Below, piece by piece: positions 1 to 7,216 of a stretch of DNA of 64,000 nucleotides (its first letter is position 1; every line of letters starts with the position of its first letter). The position numbers and the translations under genes are program-made. This DNA is from Lentisphaerota bacterium (GTDB lineage: Bacteria > Verrucomicrobiota > Lentisphaeria > Victivallales > Victivallaceae). The notes below the pieces were generated by a model, which worked only from the letters and a program-made list of their open reading frames with translations, searched no databases and was not told where the DNA came from. The stretch is from NCBI GenBank assembly GCA_015061605.1, contig SUWH01000003.1:57748-121747 (forward strand), in the 5' to 3' direction.

Positions 1-467
1 ATGACCGTATCGTTCAGATAGCAGCGGTGCGTATAGATAAAGACGGAATAATTTCCCGCTGGTCGAGTTTTATCAATCCCGGTCGTTCGATACCTGCCGG
101 AGTGGTGGCGGTCCACCATATTACCGATGAGATCGTTGCCAATGCGCCGTTTTTTGCCCGGGCAGGGCGGGAATTTATTGAGTTTGCCAAAAATTCGACA
201 CTGGTCGCTCACAATGCCCGGTTTGATCTCGGCTTTCTGCAGGAGAGTTTGAACCGTACCGGTCTACCGCTGTGGAAAGGGAAAACGCTGGACACCTTGC
301 GTTTGATCAAAACGACCCATCCCCATTTGCCCTCATATAAATTGCAGAGTCTGCGGGCGATATTTCAGTTGGATTCCAATGATTCGATGCAGGCGCACCG
401 CGCCGATGCTGATGTCGAATGGACATTGCAGATATTGGAAATCGCCCTTAAAAGCGCAATGCGCTGA
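1..467 (+). CDS. DnaQ-like 3'-5' exonuclease (5'-truncated by window edge)
   Basis: RNase H-fold 3'-5' exonuclease of the DNA polymerase III epsilon (DnaQ) family, which removes mismatched 3' ends or degrades single-stranded DNA. The frame is open from base 3, where it reads DRIVQIAAVRIDKDG, so the start and the Exo I motif (DxE) lie upstream of the window. Exo II is visible as HNARFDLGFL and Exo III as AHRADADVEW with the catalytic H and D. The stop is at 465-467. With no polymerase or helicase domain in view it could be the stand-alone epsilon subunit, a DinG-type fusion or another DEDDh exonuclease. Family assignment is firm; the exact role is open. Confidence 0.85.
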   Translation, partial: DRIVQIAAVRIDKDGIISRWSSFINPGRSIPAGVVAVHHITDEIVANAPFFARAGREFIEFAKNSTLVAHNARFDLGFLQESLNRTGLPLWKGKTLDTLRLIKTTHPHLPSYKLQSLRAIFQLDSNDSMQAHRADADVEWTLQILEIALKSAMR

Positions 468-481
468 ATGTTGGCTTTATG

Positions 482-529
482 GGGAGGGGAAAACTCTCTT
501 TTCACGGGAAAAGAGAGTTTTCCCCTCCC
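482..529. terminator. perfect 21-bp stem-loop, probable bidirectional terminator
   Basis: Two 21-nt arms (482-502 and 509-529) are perfectly complementary around a 6-nt loop (CACGGG). The arms are G-rich outside and A/T-rich inside, so RNA from either strand gives a strong hairpin with a U-rich inner stem. It starts 14 nt after the exonuclease stop and lies between convergent genes. Confidence 0.6.
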
Positions 530-540
530 ATATCCCACCC

Positions 541-867
541 CTTTCAGAGAAAAGCGAGGTATTTTGCCGCTCCGTTGTCGCAGCAGGATGACGTTTCTCA
601 AATGGTATTGTACACTTTGGCGTTGAGAGCCGCAAGGCTTGCGGGAGCAAAAAAAAATTCGCCGTCCGGCGTAATCAAAACAACCACTCGCCTGTCCGGC
701 AAACAGCCGGACGACAGGCGCAACAGCCAGCGACCGAGGGGCGTTATCGCGCCGCTATCCGGAAGTTTTGCAAAAGAAAAGCCCGGGGAGCGTACTTGCG
801 TACGTGACCCGGACTTTGAATGCGGCAAGGCTTGCGGGAGCAAGCGAGAACGCCCCGCATATTACTA
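541..867. repeat. non-coding spacer with inverted and direct repeats
   Basis: No convincing gene was found in this stretch between two convergent genes. It has an imperfect hairpin at 689-720 (CGCCTGTC paired with GACAGGCG around an AAACA loop), a GTAC-rich palindromic patch near 790-812, and two near-identical 22-nt direct copies at 629-650 and 822-843 sharing GCAAGGCTTGCGGGAGCAA. The higher GC and repeat density resemble a small dispersed intergenic element rather than coding DNA. Confidence 0.4.
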
Positions 868-1614
868 TTACATCAGCATGCCGCCATCGACATTGATGCA
901 CTGACCGGTGACATAGTCTGAATCCGGTGAGCAGAGGAAGTAGACCACGTTGGCAACATCTTCCGGTTTACCACCGCGCTTGGCGGGGATGATGGTAAGG
1001 AAAGCTTCGCGGGCAGCTTCGGGGAGCTGGGCGGTCATATCGGTGACGATGAAACCGGGAGCAACAGCGTTGACCTGGATATTGCGGGCACCGAATTCTT
1101 TAGCGGTGGTTTTGGCAAGTGCGATAACACCGGCTTTACTGGCGGAATAGTTTGCCTGACCGACATTACCCATACGGCCGACGACGGAAGCGATATTGAC
1201 GATCTTTCCGGCGCGCTGTTTCATCATCGGGCGGACGACAGCTTTGGTGAAGTTGAAAGTACCTTTGAGGTTGACGGAAATAACAGCATCCCACTGATCT
1301 TCAGTCATTTTGAGCATCAGAGTATCTTTGGTGATACCGGCGTTGTTGACGAGGATATCGACCTTGCCGAAATCGTTGACGACGGCGGCGACGGTGGCTT
1401 CGGCATCTTCCATTTTGGCGACGTTGGCGGCGTAGGCTTTGGCTTCAAAACCGGCGGCGTTGAATTCATCGGCGGTCTGCTGGGCGGTTTCGAGCAGGAT
1501 GTCGACGATGGCGAGTTTTGCACCTTCGGCAGCGAGACGGGCGCAGATGGCTTTACCGATACCGCGGGCACCGCCGGTGACGATGGCGACTTTGTCTTTG
1601 AGAGTCTGGCACAT
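868..1614 (-). CDS. fabG: 3-oxoacyl-[acyl-carrier-protein] reductase
   Basis: Short-chain dehydrogenase that reduces 3-oxoacyl-ACP with NADPH in fatty-acid elongation. Visible are the Rossmann glycine motif TGGARGIGKAI near the N-terminus, the NNAG motif (LVNNAGITKDTLM, typical of FabG), the catalytic Ser in NIASVVGRMGN, YSASK with the catalytic Tyr/Lys, and the C-terminal GQxxxVDGG segment. At about 248 aa it has the usual FabG length. A slightly longer frame begins at 1629, but the ATG at 1612-1614 sits 9 nt after a GGAG ribosome-binding site that overlaps the upstream ATG, so the shorter start is preferred. It has its own promoter and no other fatty-acid genes next to it. A different SDR activity is possible but less likely. 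Confidence 0.88.
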   Translation of the reverse strand: MCQTLKDKVAIVTGGARGIGKAICARLAAEGAKLAIVDILLETAQQTADEFNAAGFEAKAYAANVAKMEDAEATVAAVVNDFGKVDILVNNAGITKDTLMLKMTEDQWDAVISVNLKGTFNFTKAVVRPMMKQRAGKIVNIASVVGRMGNVGQANYSASKAGVIALAKTTAKEFGARNIQVNAVAPGFIVTDMTAQLPEAAREAFLTIIPAKRGGKPEDVANVVYFLCSPDSDYVTGQCINVDGGMLM

Positions 1615-1650
1615 AAATAAATTCTCCATGTTATTTGCAAGTTGTTATAC

Positions 1651-1679
1651 AATATAGCATACAATAAATGATTTTTCAA
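1651..1679 (-). promoter_or_regulatory. sigma70-like promoter of fabG
   Basis: On the minus strand: -35 TTGAAA (1679-1674), 17-bp spacer, -10 TATATT (1656-1651), about 37 bp before the chosen fabG start. Confidence 0.6.
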
Positions 1680-1680
1680 A

Positions 1681-1714
1681 TCAAAAACGGCGGAAGGAAT
1701 GCCCCTGCCGCCGT
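1681..1714 (-). terminator. intrinsic terminator after guaA
   Basis: On the minus strand, ACGGCGG (from 1714) pairs with CCGCCGT (ending at 1687) around a 14-nt loop and is followed by TTTTTGA. It begins 22 nt past the guaA stop. Confidence 0.65.
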
Positions 1715-1735
1715 ATTGAGATCAAAATTTGCAGA

Positions 1736-2998
1736 TCATTCCCATTCGATGGTGCCGGGAGGCTTCTGGGTGATGTCGTAGACAACGCGGTTGACACCGT
1801 CAACTTCGCTGATGATACGTTTCATCATGATGTCCAGGAGAGCCCAGGGGAGCTGAACCACTTCGGCGGTGACGGCATCGACACTGTTGATGGAACGGAT
1901 GGCGATGACGTAATCATAGGAACGCTGGCCGTTTTTGATACCGACGGTTTTCACCGGAAGGAAGATGGCAAAAGTCTGCCAGGTTTTGTGATACCAGTCA
2001 GCTTTGATCAGCTCTTCGGTAACGATAGCATCGGCTTCGCGGAGTATTCTCAAAGTGTCACGTTCGATGGGGCCGACGTGGCGGACACCGAGGGAGGGAC
2101 CGGGGAAGGGGTGGCGGTCGAGCAGTTCGGAGGGCATACCGAGCAATCTGCCGACGGCGCGGACTTCATCTTTGAAGAGCCGTTCGACCGGTTCGACCAG
2201 TTTGAATTTGAGGTTTTCGGGGAGTCCGCCAACATTGTGGTGGCTCTTGATGACGCCTTTGGGGTCACCGTCGAGGGGGATGCTTTCCAGAATATCGGGG
2301 TAGATGGTTCCCTGACCGAGGAATTCGGCACCGGTTTTAGCGGCGGCTTCGGCGAACACTTCAATAAATTCTTTACCGATGATCTTGCGTTTCTGTTCCG
2401 GATCGGCGACATTTTTGAGTTTGTCGAGGAAGCGGTCGGAAGCATCGATATAGCAGAGGTTCATTTTGAAGTTTCTGGCGAAAATCTTCTGAACCATTTC
2501 CGGTTCATTTTTGCGCAGCAGACCATGGTTGACGAAAACACAGGTGAGCTGATCGCCGATGGCTTTGTGGAGCAAAGCGGCGACAACGGATGAGTCGACG
2601 CCGCCGGAAAGTCCGAGGACGACTTTGCCGTTGCCGACCTGGGCGCGGATATCGGCGATGGCTTCATCGATGAAGTTTTCCATTTTCCAGCTGCCGGAGC
2701 ATTTGCAGGTATCGGTGCAGAAGTCAACAGCCTTATCCACATCGGCATTGCCATTGGAAAGGTCAAGAGTCGGCAGATTGAGAGTGGCAAATTTTGCCAT
2801 GGCTTCCGGACGGGCGGGAACTCCGGCATCGGCGCAGATGATCAGGCCGACGGGATTTTCCTGACTGACACGTTCAGCGGTGACGGTGTAGGGCATCACC
2901 ATCGTGTAGATGTGACGGTCGCGGATGGCGCGGGCGAATTTCTGGATGTCGTTGCATCCGAAATTCAACAATACAACAGTTTCACGGGTCTGTTTCAT
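1736..2998 (-). CDS. guaA: GMP synthase with degenerate, truncated glutaminase domain
   Basis: Catalyses ATP-dependent amination of XMP to GMP in purine synthesis. The ATP-pyrophosphatase half is complete: SGGVDSS at residues 131-137, FVNHGLLRKNE, GQGTIYPD, HHNVGGLP, HPFPGPSLGVR, and the C-terminal dimerisation end KPPGTIEWE. The protein has 420 residues against about 510-525 for normal GuaA. The N-terminal class I glutamine amidotransferase domain matches the family only over residues 8-80 (VVLLNFGCNDIQKFARAIRD..), then jumps to the linker just before the ATPase. The nucleophile-Cys elbow and the downstream His/Glu are absent. The enzyme should therefore use free ammonia or a separate glutaminase. 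The frame is continuous and the loss is internal, so it is not a mis-called start. The ribosome-binding site GGAAGGA precedes the ATG. Confidence 0.88.
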   Translation of the reverse strand: MKQTRETVVLLNFGCNDIQKFARAIRDRHIYTMVMPYTVTAERVSQENPVGLIICADAGVPARPEAMAKFATLNLPTLDLSNGNADVDKAVDFCTDTCKCSGSWKMENFIDEAIADIRAQVGNGKVVLGLSGGVDSSVVAALLHKAIGDQLTCVFVNHGLLRKNEPEMVQKIFARNFKMNLCYIDASDRFLDKLKNVADPEQKRKIIGKEFIEVFAEAAAKTGAEFLGQGTIYPDILESIPLDGDPKGVIKSHHNVGGLPENLKFKLVEPVERLFKDEVRAVGRLLGMPSELLDRHPFPGPSLGVRHVGPIERDTLRILREADAIVTEELIKADWYHKTWQTFAIFLPVKTVGIKNGQRSYDYVIAIRSINSVDAVTAEVVQLPWALLDIMMKRIISEVDGVNRVVYDITQKPPGTIEWE

Positions 2999-3043
2999 AA
3001 ATATCCTTCCAAATAGTTTGGTTTTGGATTTTGCTTATTTCAA

Positions 3044-3072
3044 AAAATACACCGGAAACGGTGATTTTTCAA
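3044..3072 (-). promoter_or_regulatory. sigma70-like promoter of guaA
   Basis: Minus strand: -35 TTGAAA (3072-3067), 17 bp, -10 TATTTT (3049-3044), about 46 bp upstream of the guaA start. Confidence 0.5.
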
Positions 3073-3115
3073 GTTGAAAACAATGATTTTTTTCAATAAT
3101 ATTCACCGGAAGCTC

Positions 3116-3144
3116 TTGTAAAAAGAGTACACAGACAGTATATT
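3116..3144 (+). promoter_or_regulatory. sigma70-like promoter of the HlyD-like gene
   Basis: -35 TTGTAA (3116-3121), 17 bp, -10 TATATT (3139-3144). The same -35/-10 pair and spacing recurs at 39110-39138. Confidence 0.6.
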
Positions 3145-3199
3145 ACCGTATAATTATCTTTATTGTTTTTGAAATTTGCATTCAGGGGGGATTTTTGTA

Positions 3200-4264
3200 A
3201 TGAAAAGTTGGGTCATTGCGTTACTCGGTGTGCTTGTCGGGATATTTGTCGCAGTTGCAGTGATTCTGGTCATGGGCAGTCAGGGCAGTTCAAACGGTAA
3301 CAAGCCGGTAATTTCCCTGAAGCCGCAGAAAAAGGTCATCACCGGTTTCGGGTATATCCGCGGAAGTTCGCAGTATGCGCTCAAAAACAAGTATGCCTCA
3401 TTTGTTTCCAAAGTTCACATTTACTCCTATAAGCGGGTCAAAAAAGGTGATTGCATCCTTGAATACGACGACTACGATCTCCGGGTTAAAATCGCCGATG
3501 TTGAAAACGATATCGCAGCGATGAAAAAGGATATAGCGTTGCAGGAAACCAAACTTCAACTGGTGAAACTTGATCCGCTTCCCTCGGATTACCGCAATAT
3601 AAACTGGAAGACCGCCCGGGCCAAAGAGCTTCTGGAACGTACCGAAAACGAGTGGATCGTTTACCGCCGTCTGTACCGGAGCAAGAGTGTTTCCGATCTG
3701 GATATGCGCGGCAAAAAACAGGCTTATCTGGATGCGAAAGCCGCTTATCAAATCACCGTCAGTGATCAGGAAAAGGTCAACAGTGGTTTGAAAAAACTTT
3801 ATCTTTTGCAGGCGGAACAGCAGCTTGAACAACTTAAAACCAAGCTCGCCGGTCTGGAACGCGACCTTGAACTGCTCAATGAACAGCGCAAATACTACAA
3901 AATAATCGCTCCGCATGACGGCTTGATCCAGACTCACTCTGATACCGTCGGGGCATGGAACGCCGCGGCGACCGAAGCCGCCTGTCTGCACAAGGAAGCC
4001 CATTACAAACTTTACGCCTACTTTCCGGAAGAAGATATTCCTTATATAAAAGACGGTATGAAAGCCAGATTTTTCAGCCATGATTCCGGAAAATGGTACG
4101 AGGCACAGGCTTTTGAATTGACCCGCACCCGGACAGCGGTTGGCGACGGGATCTACCATCTGGTGAAGTTTAAAGTCACCTCTGATATTTCCAAAGATAT
4201 CCGTGTCGGCAAACAAGGTTCCATCCGCATCGAAGGTGCGGTAACGGTCGAGTTTGAAATTTAA
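3200..4264 (+). CDS. HlyD-family membrane-fusion-like protein
   Basis: Predicted periplasmic adaptor anchored by one N-terminal membrane segment (residues 4-26, WVIALLGVLVGIFVAVAVILV), followed by a half-lipoyl strand region (VSKVHIYSYKRVKKGDCILEYDD), a long coiled-coil hairpin (about residues 90-230, rich in K/E/L/Q) and a second half-lipoyl segment (IIAPHDGLIQTHSDTVGAWN). The layout matches membrane-fusion proteins that bridge inner-membrane exporters to outer-membrane channels. The ATG at 3200 follows a GGGGGGA ribosome-binding site; an in-frame ATG at 3176 is judged too early. No transporter or TolC-type gene is adjacent, so the partner and substrate are unknown. Confidence 0.7.
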   Translation: MKSWVIALLGVLVGIFVAVAVILVMGSQGSSNGNKPVISLKPQKKVITGFGYIRGSSQYALKNKYASFVSKVHIYSYKRVKKGDCILEYDDYDLRVKIADVENDIAAMKKDIALQETKLQLVKLDPLPSDYRNINWKTARAKELLERTENEWIVYRRLYRSKSVSDLDMRGKKQAYLDAKAAYQITVSDQEKVNSGLKKLYLLQAEQQLEQLKTKLAGLERDLELLNEQRKYYKIIAPHDGLIQTHSDTVGAWNAAATEAACLHKEAHYKLYAYFPEEDIPYIKDGMKARFFSHDSGKWYEAQAFELTRTRTAVGDGIYHLVKFKVTSDISKDIRVGKQGSIRIEGAVTVEFEI

Positions 4265-4343
4265 GGCACGTATCTCTTGTAAAAAACGACGGACGGCGGC
4301 AGCGGAACGCTGCTCTGCCTTGCATTGAGGGGGCAGGAGAGGC

Positions 4344-5417
4344 TTATCCCTTTAACTTTTCGCGGCAGAGCTGGGCGCGGAGGATGTCCCGGGCATTGGA
4401 GTTGAGCTTGTGTCCGGCGTTTTTCTGCAAATGTGCTTCGCCGGTGGCGATAAAAAGTTCATTGACTTTGGCTAAATCTATTGCACTGAAAAGCCCAAGA
4501 TCGACGCCGAGCCGCACGCCGGAAAGGGATTGCATGGCTTCTTTGCCGGAAAGTTTGTAGCTGTGGCGCAGCACACCGTAGGCTCTGCCGATGTAATCAA
4601 GCAGGCTGTACCGGTCATTGTCGAGCAGGGTTTGTCTGGCGCGTTTTTCGTGGTAGATGATTTGTTCAATGACCGAAGCAAGATCATTGATGGTTTTTTC
4701 TTCACTTTCGCCGAGGGTGGACTGGTTGGATATCTGGAACAAATTTCCGAGATTTTCCGAACCTTCACCGAAAATACCGCGTGCCGCCAGATGAAGTTTA
4801 TTTATCCCGTGGATGGTCGGGGCGATCTGTCCGGAAAGCACCAACCCGGGCAGGTGGAGCATCACTGAAGCGCGCATTCCGGTACCGACATTGGTGGGGC
4901 AACTGGTGAGATAACCCAATTGTTCATCAAAAGCGTAATCGATTTTCTGACTCAAGGCGTCGTCGATAGCACTGATTTCGGAGTAGACTTCGGGAAGCTG
5001 GAATCCGGGGCGGATGGACTGCATCCGGATCTGATCCTCTTCATTGATCATAATGGAACAGCGTTCAAGCGGGCAGACCAACAGATTTTTTCCGGCAGCT
5101 TCGCCGGAGATGAATTCACTGCTTGCCAGCCGCCGTTCCAGAAAAATCTTGCGGGAAGTTTCATCGAGAGCTGACAAGTCGAATTCCCGGCATTCGCCGT
5201 CAAAGTCAAGGATATTTCCGCTTTTTACCGCATCGGAAACGATTTGGCAGATTTCCTGTTTTTCCTCTGCATCAGCAGAGCAGGGGAAGCGGTGGTGTGC
5301 CAGATTGCGCGCCAGCCGGACACGGGAGGAGATTGCAATGCCGTCACCGGAAACGGCATTAGTGTTATCGAGGAAACTTACCGGACGGGAGAGGAGTTCT
5401 TCAATAGTGCCAAGCAT
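4344..5417 (-). CDS. mcsB: protein arginine kinase McsB
   Basis: ATP:guanido phosphotransferase-fold enzyme that phosphorylates protein arginines. In Bacillus, phospho-arginine marks proteins for ClpC-ClpP. Its 357 residues fit McsB. Visible family segments are ISSRVRLARNLAHHRFP near the N-terminus, CPTNVGTGMRASVMLHLPGL with the active-site region, and RDILRA at 343-348, which fits the RDxxRA phospho-arginine-sensing pocket that separates McsB from creatine-kinase relatives. The ATG lies 2 nt after the mcsA stop and its GGAGG ribosome-binding site is inside mcsA, so the two are translationally coupled. No ctsR or clpC lies nearby. Confidence 0.9.
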   Translation of the reverse strand: MLGTIEELLSRPVSFLDNTNAVSGDGIAISSRVRLARNLAHHRFPCSADAEEKQEICQIVSDAVKSGNILDFDGECREFDLSALDETSRKIFLERRLASSEFISGEAAGKNLLVCPLERCSIMINEEDQIRMQSIRPGFQLPEVYSEISAIDDALSQKIDYAFDEQLGYLTSCPTNVGTGMRASVMLHLPGLVLSGQIAPTIHGINKLHLAARGIFGEGSENLGNLFQISNQSTLGESEEKTINDLASVIEQIIYHEKRARQTLLDNDRYSLLDYIGRAYGVLRHSYKLSGKEAMQSLSGVRLGVDLGLFSAIDLAKVNELFIATGEAHLQKNAGHKLNSNARDILRAQLCREKLKG

Positions 5418-5419
5418 GA

Positions 5420-5953
5420 TCAGAGTTCCTCCAGCTGTTTTTTGATCTCATTGATGCGGTCGCGGCAGACGGCGGCGTTTTCATACTCTTCGGAAGCTAC
5501 TGAACGGGCAAGTTCTGTCTGCAATCGTTTGAGTTCCTGCCGCAATATTCCGGTGTTGTCATCTTTGGCAACGGGGTGTTTGCCCAGATGGAGTGTGCCG
5601 CGCTGGACTTTGGAAAAGGCTTCGGCGAGGATGGGGGCGAAAACTTTGTAGCACTCCGGGCAGCCGACTTTGCCGCTGCTTTCGCGGATCTTTGCGGTGG
5701 TCCAGGAACACTCCGGACAGACGGCGATGGAATCCGGGGCAGTGTTTTCCGGTTTTTCGTGGATGAATTTATCCAGTTTTTCCGGATTGAAAAGTATCTC
5801 GGACAGCTTGAAACCGAGTGAACCGAAGTCTCCCTGCTGTTCTTTTTTACTGGCGCATTCGGCACAGAGGTGGTGGGTTTCGCACTGACCGTTGTGAAAT
5901 TCTTTTATATGTACGGTCGCCTCATTTTTTTTACAATCATCGCAAAGCATCAT
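5420..5953 (-). CDS. mcsA: McsA, zinc-binding activator of protein arginine kinase
   Basis: Partner that activates McsB. CxxC pairs at C4/C7 and C30/C33 and again in VCPECSW and GCPECYKVF (about residues 77-105) form two zinc-knuckle regions. The C-terminal segment (about 138-176, LARSVASEEYENAAVCRDRINEI) is a UVR domain like those of UvrB and McsA. Its 177 residues match the family. The start has tandem ATGs (ATGATG) after AGGAG, and either may be used. It is first in a two-gene operon with mcsB and has its own promoter. Confidence 0.9.
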   Translation of the reverse strand: MMLCDDCKKNEATVHIKEFHNGQCETHHLCAECASKKEQQGDFGSLGFKLSEILFNPEKLDKFIHEKPENTAPDSIAVCPECSWTTAKIRESSGKVGCPECYKVFAPILAEAFSKVQRGTLHLGKHPVAKDDNTGILRQELKRLQTELARSVASEEYENAAVCRDRINEIKKQLEEL

Positions 5954-5982
5954 AATACTCCTGAAATACAGTTCATCTGTTT

Positions 5983-6011
5983 ACTATACCATCAATTCAA
6001 TAAAAATGCAA
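5983..6011 (-). promoter_or_regulatory. sigma70-like promoter of mcsA-mcsB
   Basis: Minus strand: -35 TTGCAT (6011-6006), 17 bp, -10 TATAGT (5988-5983), 30 bp from the mcsA start. No CtsR-type heptad repeat operator was recognised here. Confidence 0.55.
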
Positions 6012-6029
6012 ATTTTCATTATTCAAGGG

Positions 6030-6057
6030 TTGAAAAATTTTTTTCCGGTGCTATCTT
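6030..6057 (+). promoter_or_regulatory. sigma70-like promoter of the corA-like operon
   Basis: -35 TTGAAA (6030-6035), 16 bp, -10 TATCTT (6052-6057). It implies a leader RNA of about 200 nt before the start at 6265. Confidence 0.5.
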
Positions 6058-6136
6058 TTATCCGTGTATTTACTCTTTTTTGAATATCAACTCTAACCAA
6101 AGGCGGAAAATGAGCAGTATAGACGACCCCGGACCC

Positions 6137-6220
6137 CGACGGTGCAATGCCGGAATGTTCAGCGTGTTTTCCGCAGGGAAGAGTTGCTGAAAAAGTTTCC
6201 GGCATCCTGTCGCGGCGTCG
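6137..6220 (+). ncRNA. candidate structured 5' leader of the corA-like gene
   Basis: The long leader can fold into nested stems. 6147-6155 (ATGCCGGAA) pairs with 6197-6205 over 9 bp, 6158-6163 (TTCAGC) pairs with 6186-6191, a small TTCC/GGAA hairpin sits inside, and CGACG (6137-6141) can close with CGTCG (6216-6220). The position before an Mg2+-transporter-like gene suggests metal-responsive control, but no known Mg2+ or Mn2+ riboswitch signature was recognised. Confidence 0.35.
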
Positions 6221-6264
6221 AGTCACCATGTGCTTGAACCTTTTGCACAAAAGGAGAAGAATCG

Positions 6265-7215
6265 ATGTTGAAGTGTTATGATCTTGTTGATGGACGCGTC
6301 CAGCGTTGTCCGGATGGACAGCCGGGGATGATCCAGGTGTACAGCGATCCGACAGATGAAGAAAAGAGCTATCTCATTGAACAGTGCGGTATTGACGGAC
6401 ACAACCTTGCTTCTGCTCTGGACGAAGATGAGATAAGCCGTATGGAGTTTGAAGAAAACCACCTCGCCGTAATCATGAAACGGCCCCGGGATGTCGGCAT
6501 GGACCGGAGAATGGAGTTCCTGGTTTCTTCAGTCGGAGCATTTTTGTTTGAAGACCGGATAATCATTTTGCAGACCGAGGATATGCCGCTTTTTGAACAT
6601 GGGCGCATGCCGCTGCGCGGCAACAGCATCCCCGGAGTTCTGCTGCGTCTGCTCCACCAGTCCACCCGGCAGTTTTTGCAGCATTTGCGGATAATCCGGA
6701 CGATTTCCGAGCAGATCGAAAAGAAAATCGAATACGCTGTCACCAACAAAAGTCTGGTCAATATGTTCAGTTTGCTCAAAAGTCTGACCTATTATGAATC
6801 AGCCATCAGTGCCAATGTCCTGCTGTTGGGAAAATTGCGTTCGGCGGCAGGCCGGATCGGGTTCAAGGAGGCTGAACAGGAGTTTCTGGAAGATATCTCC
6901 ATCGAAAACAAACAGTGCGGCAACCTTTCTCAAATCTACGCCGCCATTTTGAAGGGCATGGCTGAATCCCGCAACGCGGTCGCCAGCAACAATATGGCTT
7001 CGATCATGAAATATCTTGCCATTATCAATATCGTTTTTATGCCGCTTACGGTCATTACCGGGCTTGGCGGTATGTCGGAATTCACCATGATGACCGAAGG
7101 TATCTGGTGGCCGCACGCCTATTCGGTGCTGGTGGTCTTTATGGTCGCGGTCGGATTTGTCACCTATCTGCTGGTGCGCGGTATCGGTACGCCGAGAAAT
7201 TCAAGGAGAAAGTAA
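6265..7215 (+). CDS. CorA-like divalent-cation transporter
   Basis: Inner-membrane Mg2+/divalent-cation channel of the CorA family (316 aa, usual length). A soluble N-terminal alpha/beta domain and long helices are followed by two C-terminal membrane helices: about residues 251-270 (YLAIINIVFMPLTVITGLG) and 285-307 (HAYSVLVVFMVAVGFVTYLLV). The pore signature after the first helix is GGMSEF rather than the classical YGMNF, as in a divergent CorA subgroup, so Mg2+ specificity is uncertain. A strong AAGGAG ribosome-binding site precedes the ATG. It is the first gene of a three-gene operon. Confidence 0.8.
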   Translation: MLKCYDLVDGRVQRCPDGQPGMIQVYSDPTDEEKSYLIEQCGIDGHNLASALDEDEISRMEFEENHLAVIMKRPRDVGMDRRMEFLVSSVGAFLFEDRIIILQTEDMPLFEHGRMPLRGNSIPGVLLRLLHQSTRQFLQHLRIIRTISEQIEKKIEYAVTNKSLVNMFSLLKSLTYYESAISANVLLLGKLRSAAGRIGFKEAEQEFLEDISIENKQCGNLSQIYAAILKGMAESRNAVASNNMASIMKYLAIINIVFMPLTVITGLGGMSEFTMMTEGIWWPHAYSVLVVFMVAVGFVTYLLVRGIGTPRNSRRK

Positions 7216-7216
7216 G

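Noticed and set aside
468..867. Short open frames in the spacer after the exonuclease gene
   Set aside because: They run through hairpins and direct repeats, lack ribosome-binding sites and give Arg/Pro/Gly-rich translations.
2700..2998. GuaA shortness due to a wrong start codon or frameshift
   Set aside because: The N-terminus of the amidotransferase domain is present and in frame with the ATPase; the missing part is internal and no stop or frame change is visible.
6100..6240. Known Mg2+ (M-box) or Mn2+ (yybP-ykoY) riboswitch before the corA-like gene
   Set aside because: Stems are present but the conserved loop sequences of those classes were not recognised, so only a generic structured leader is reported.
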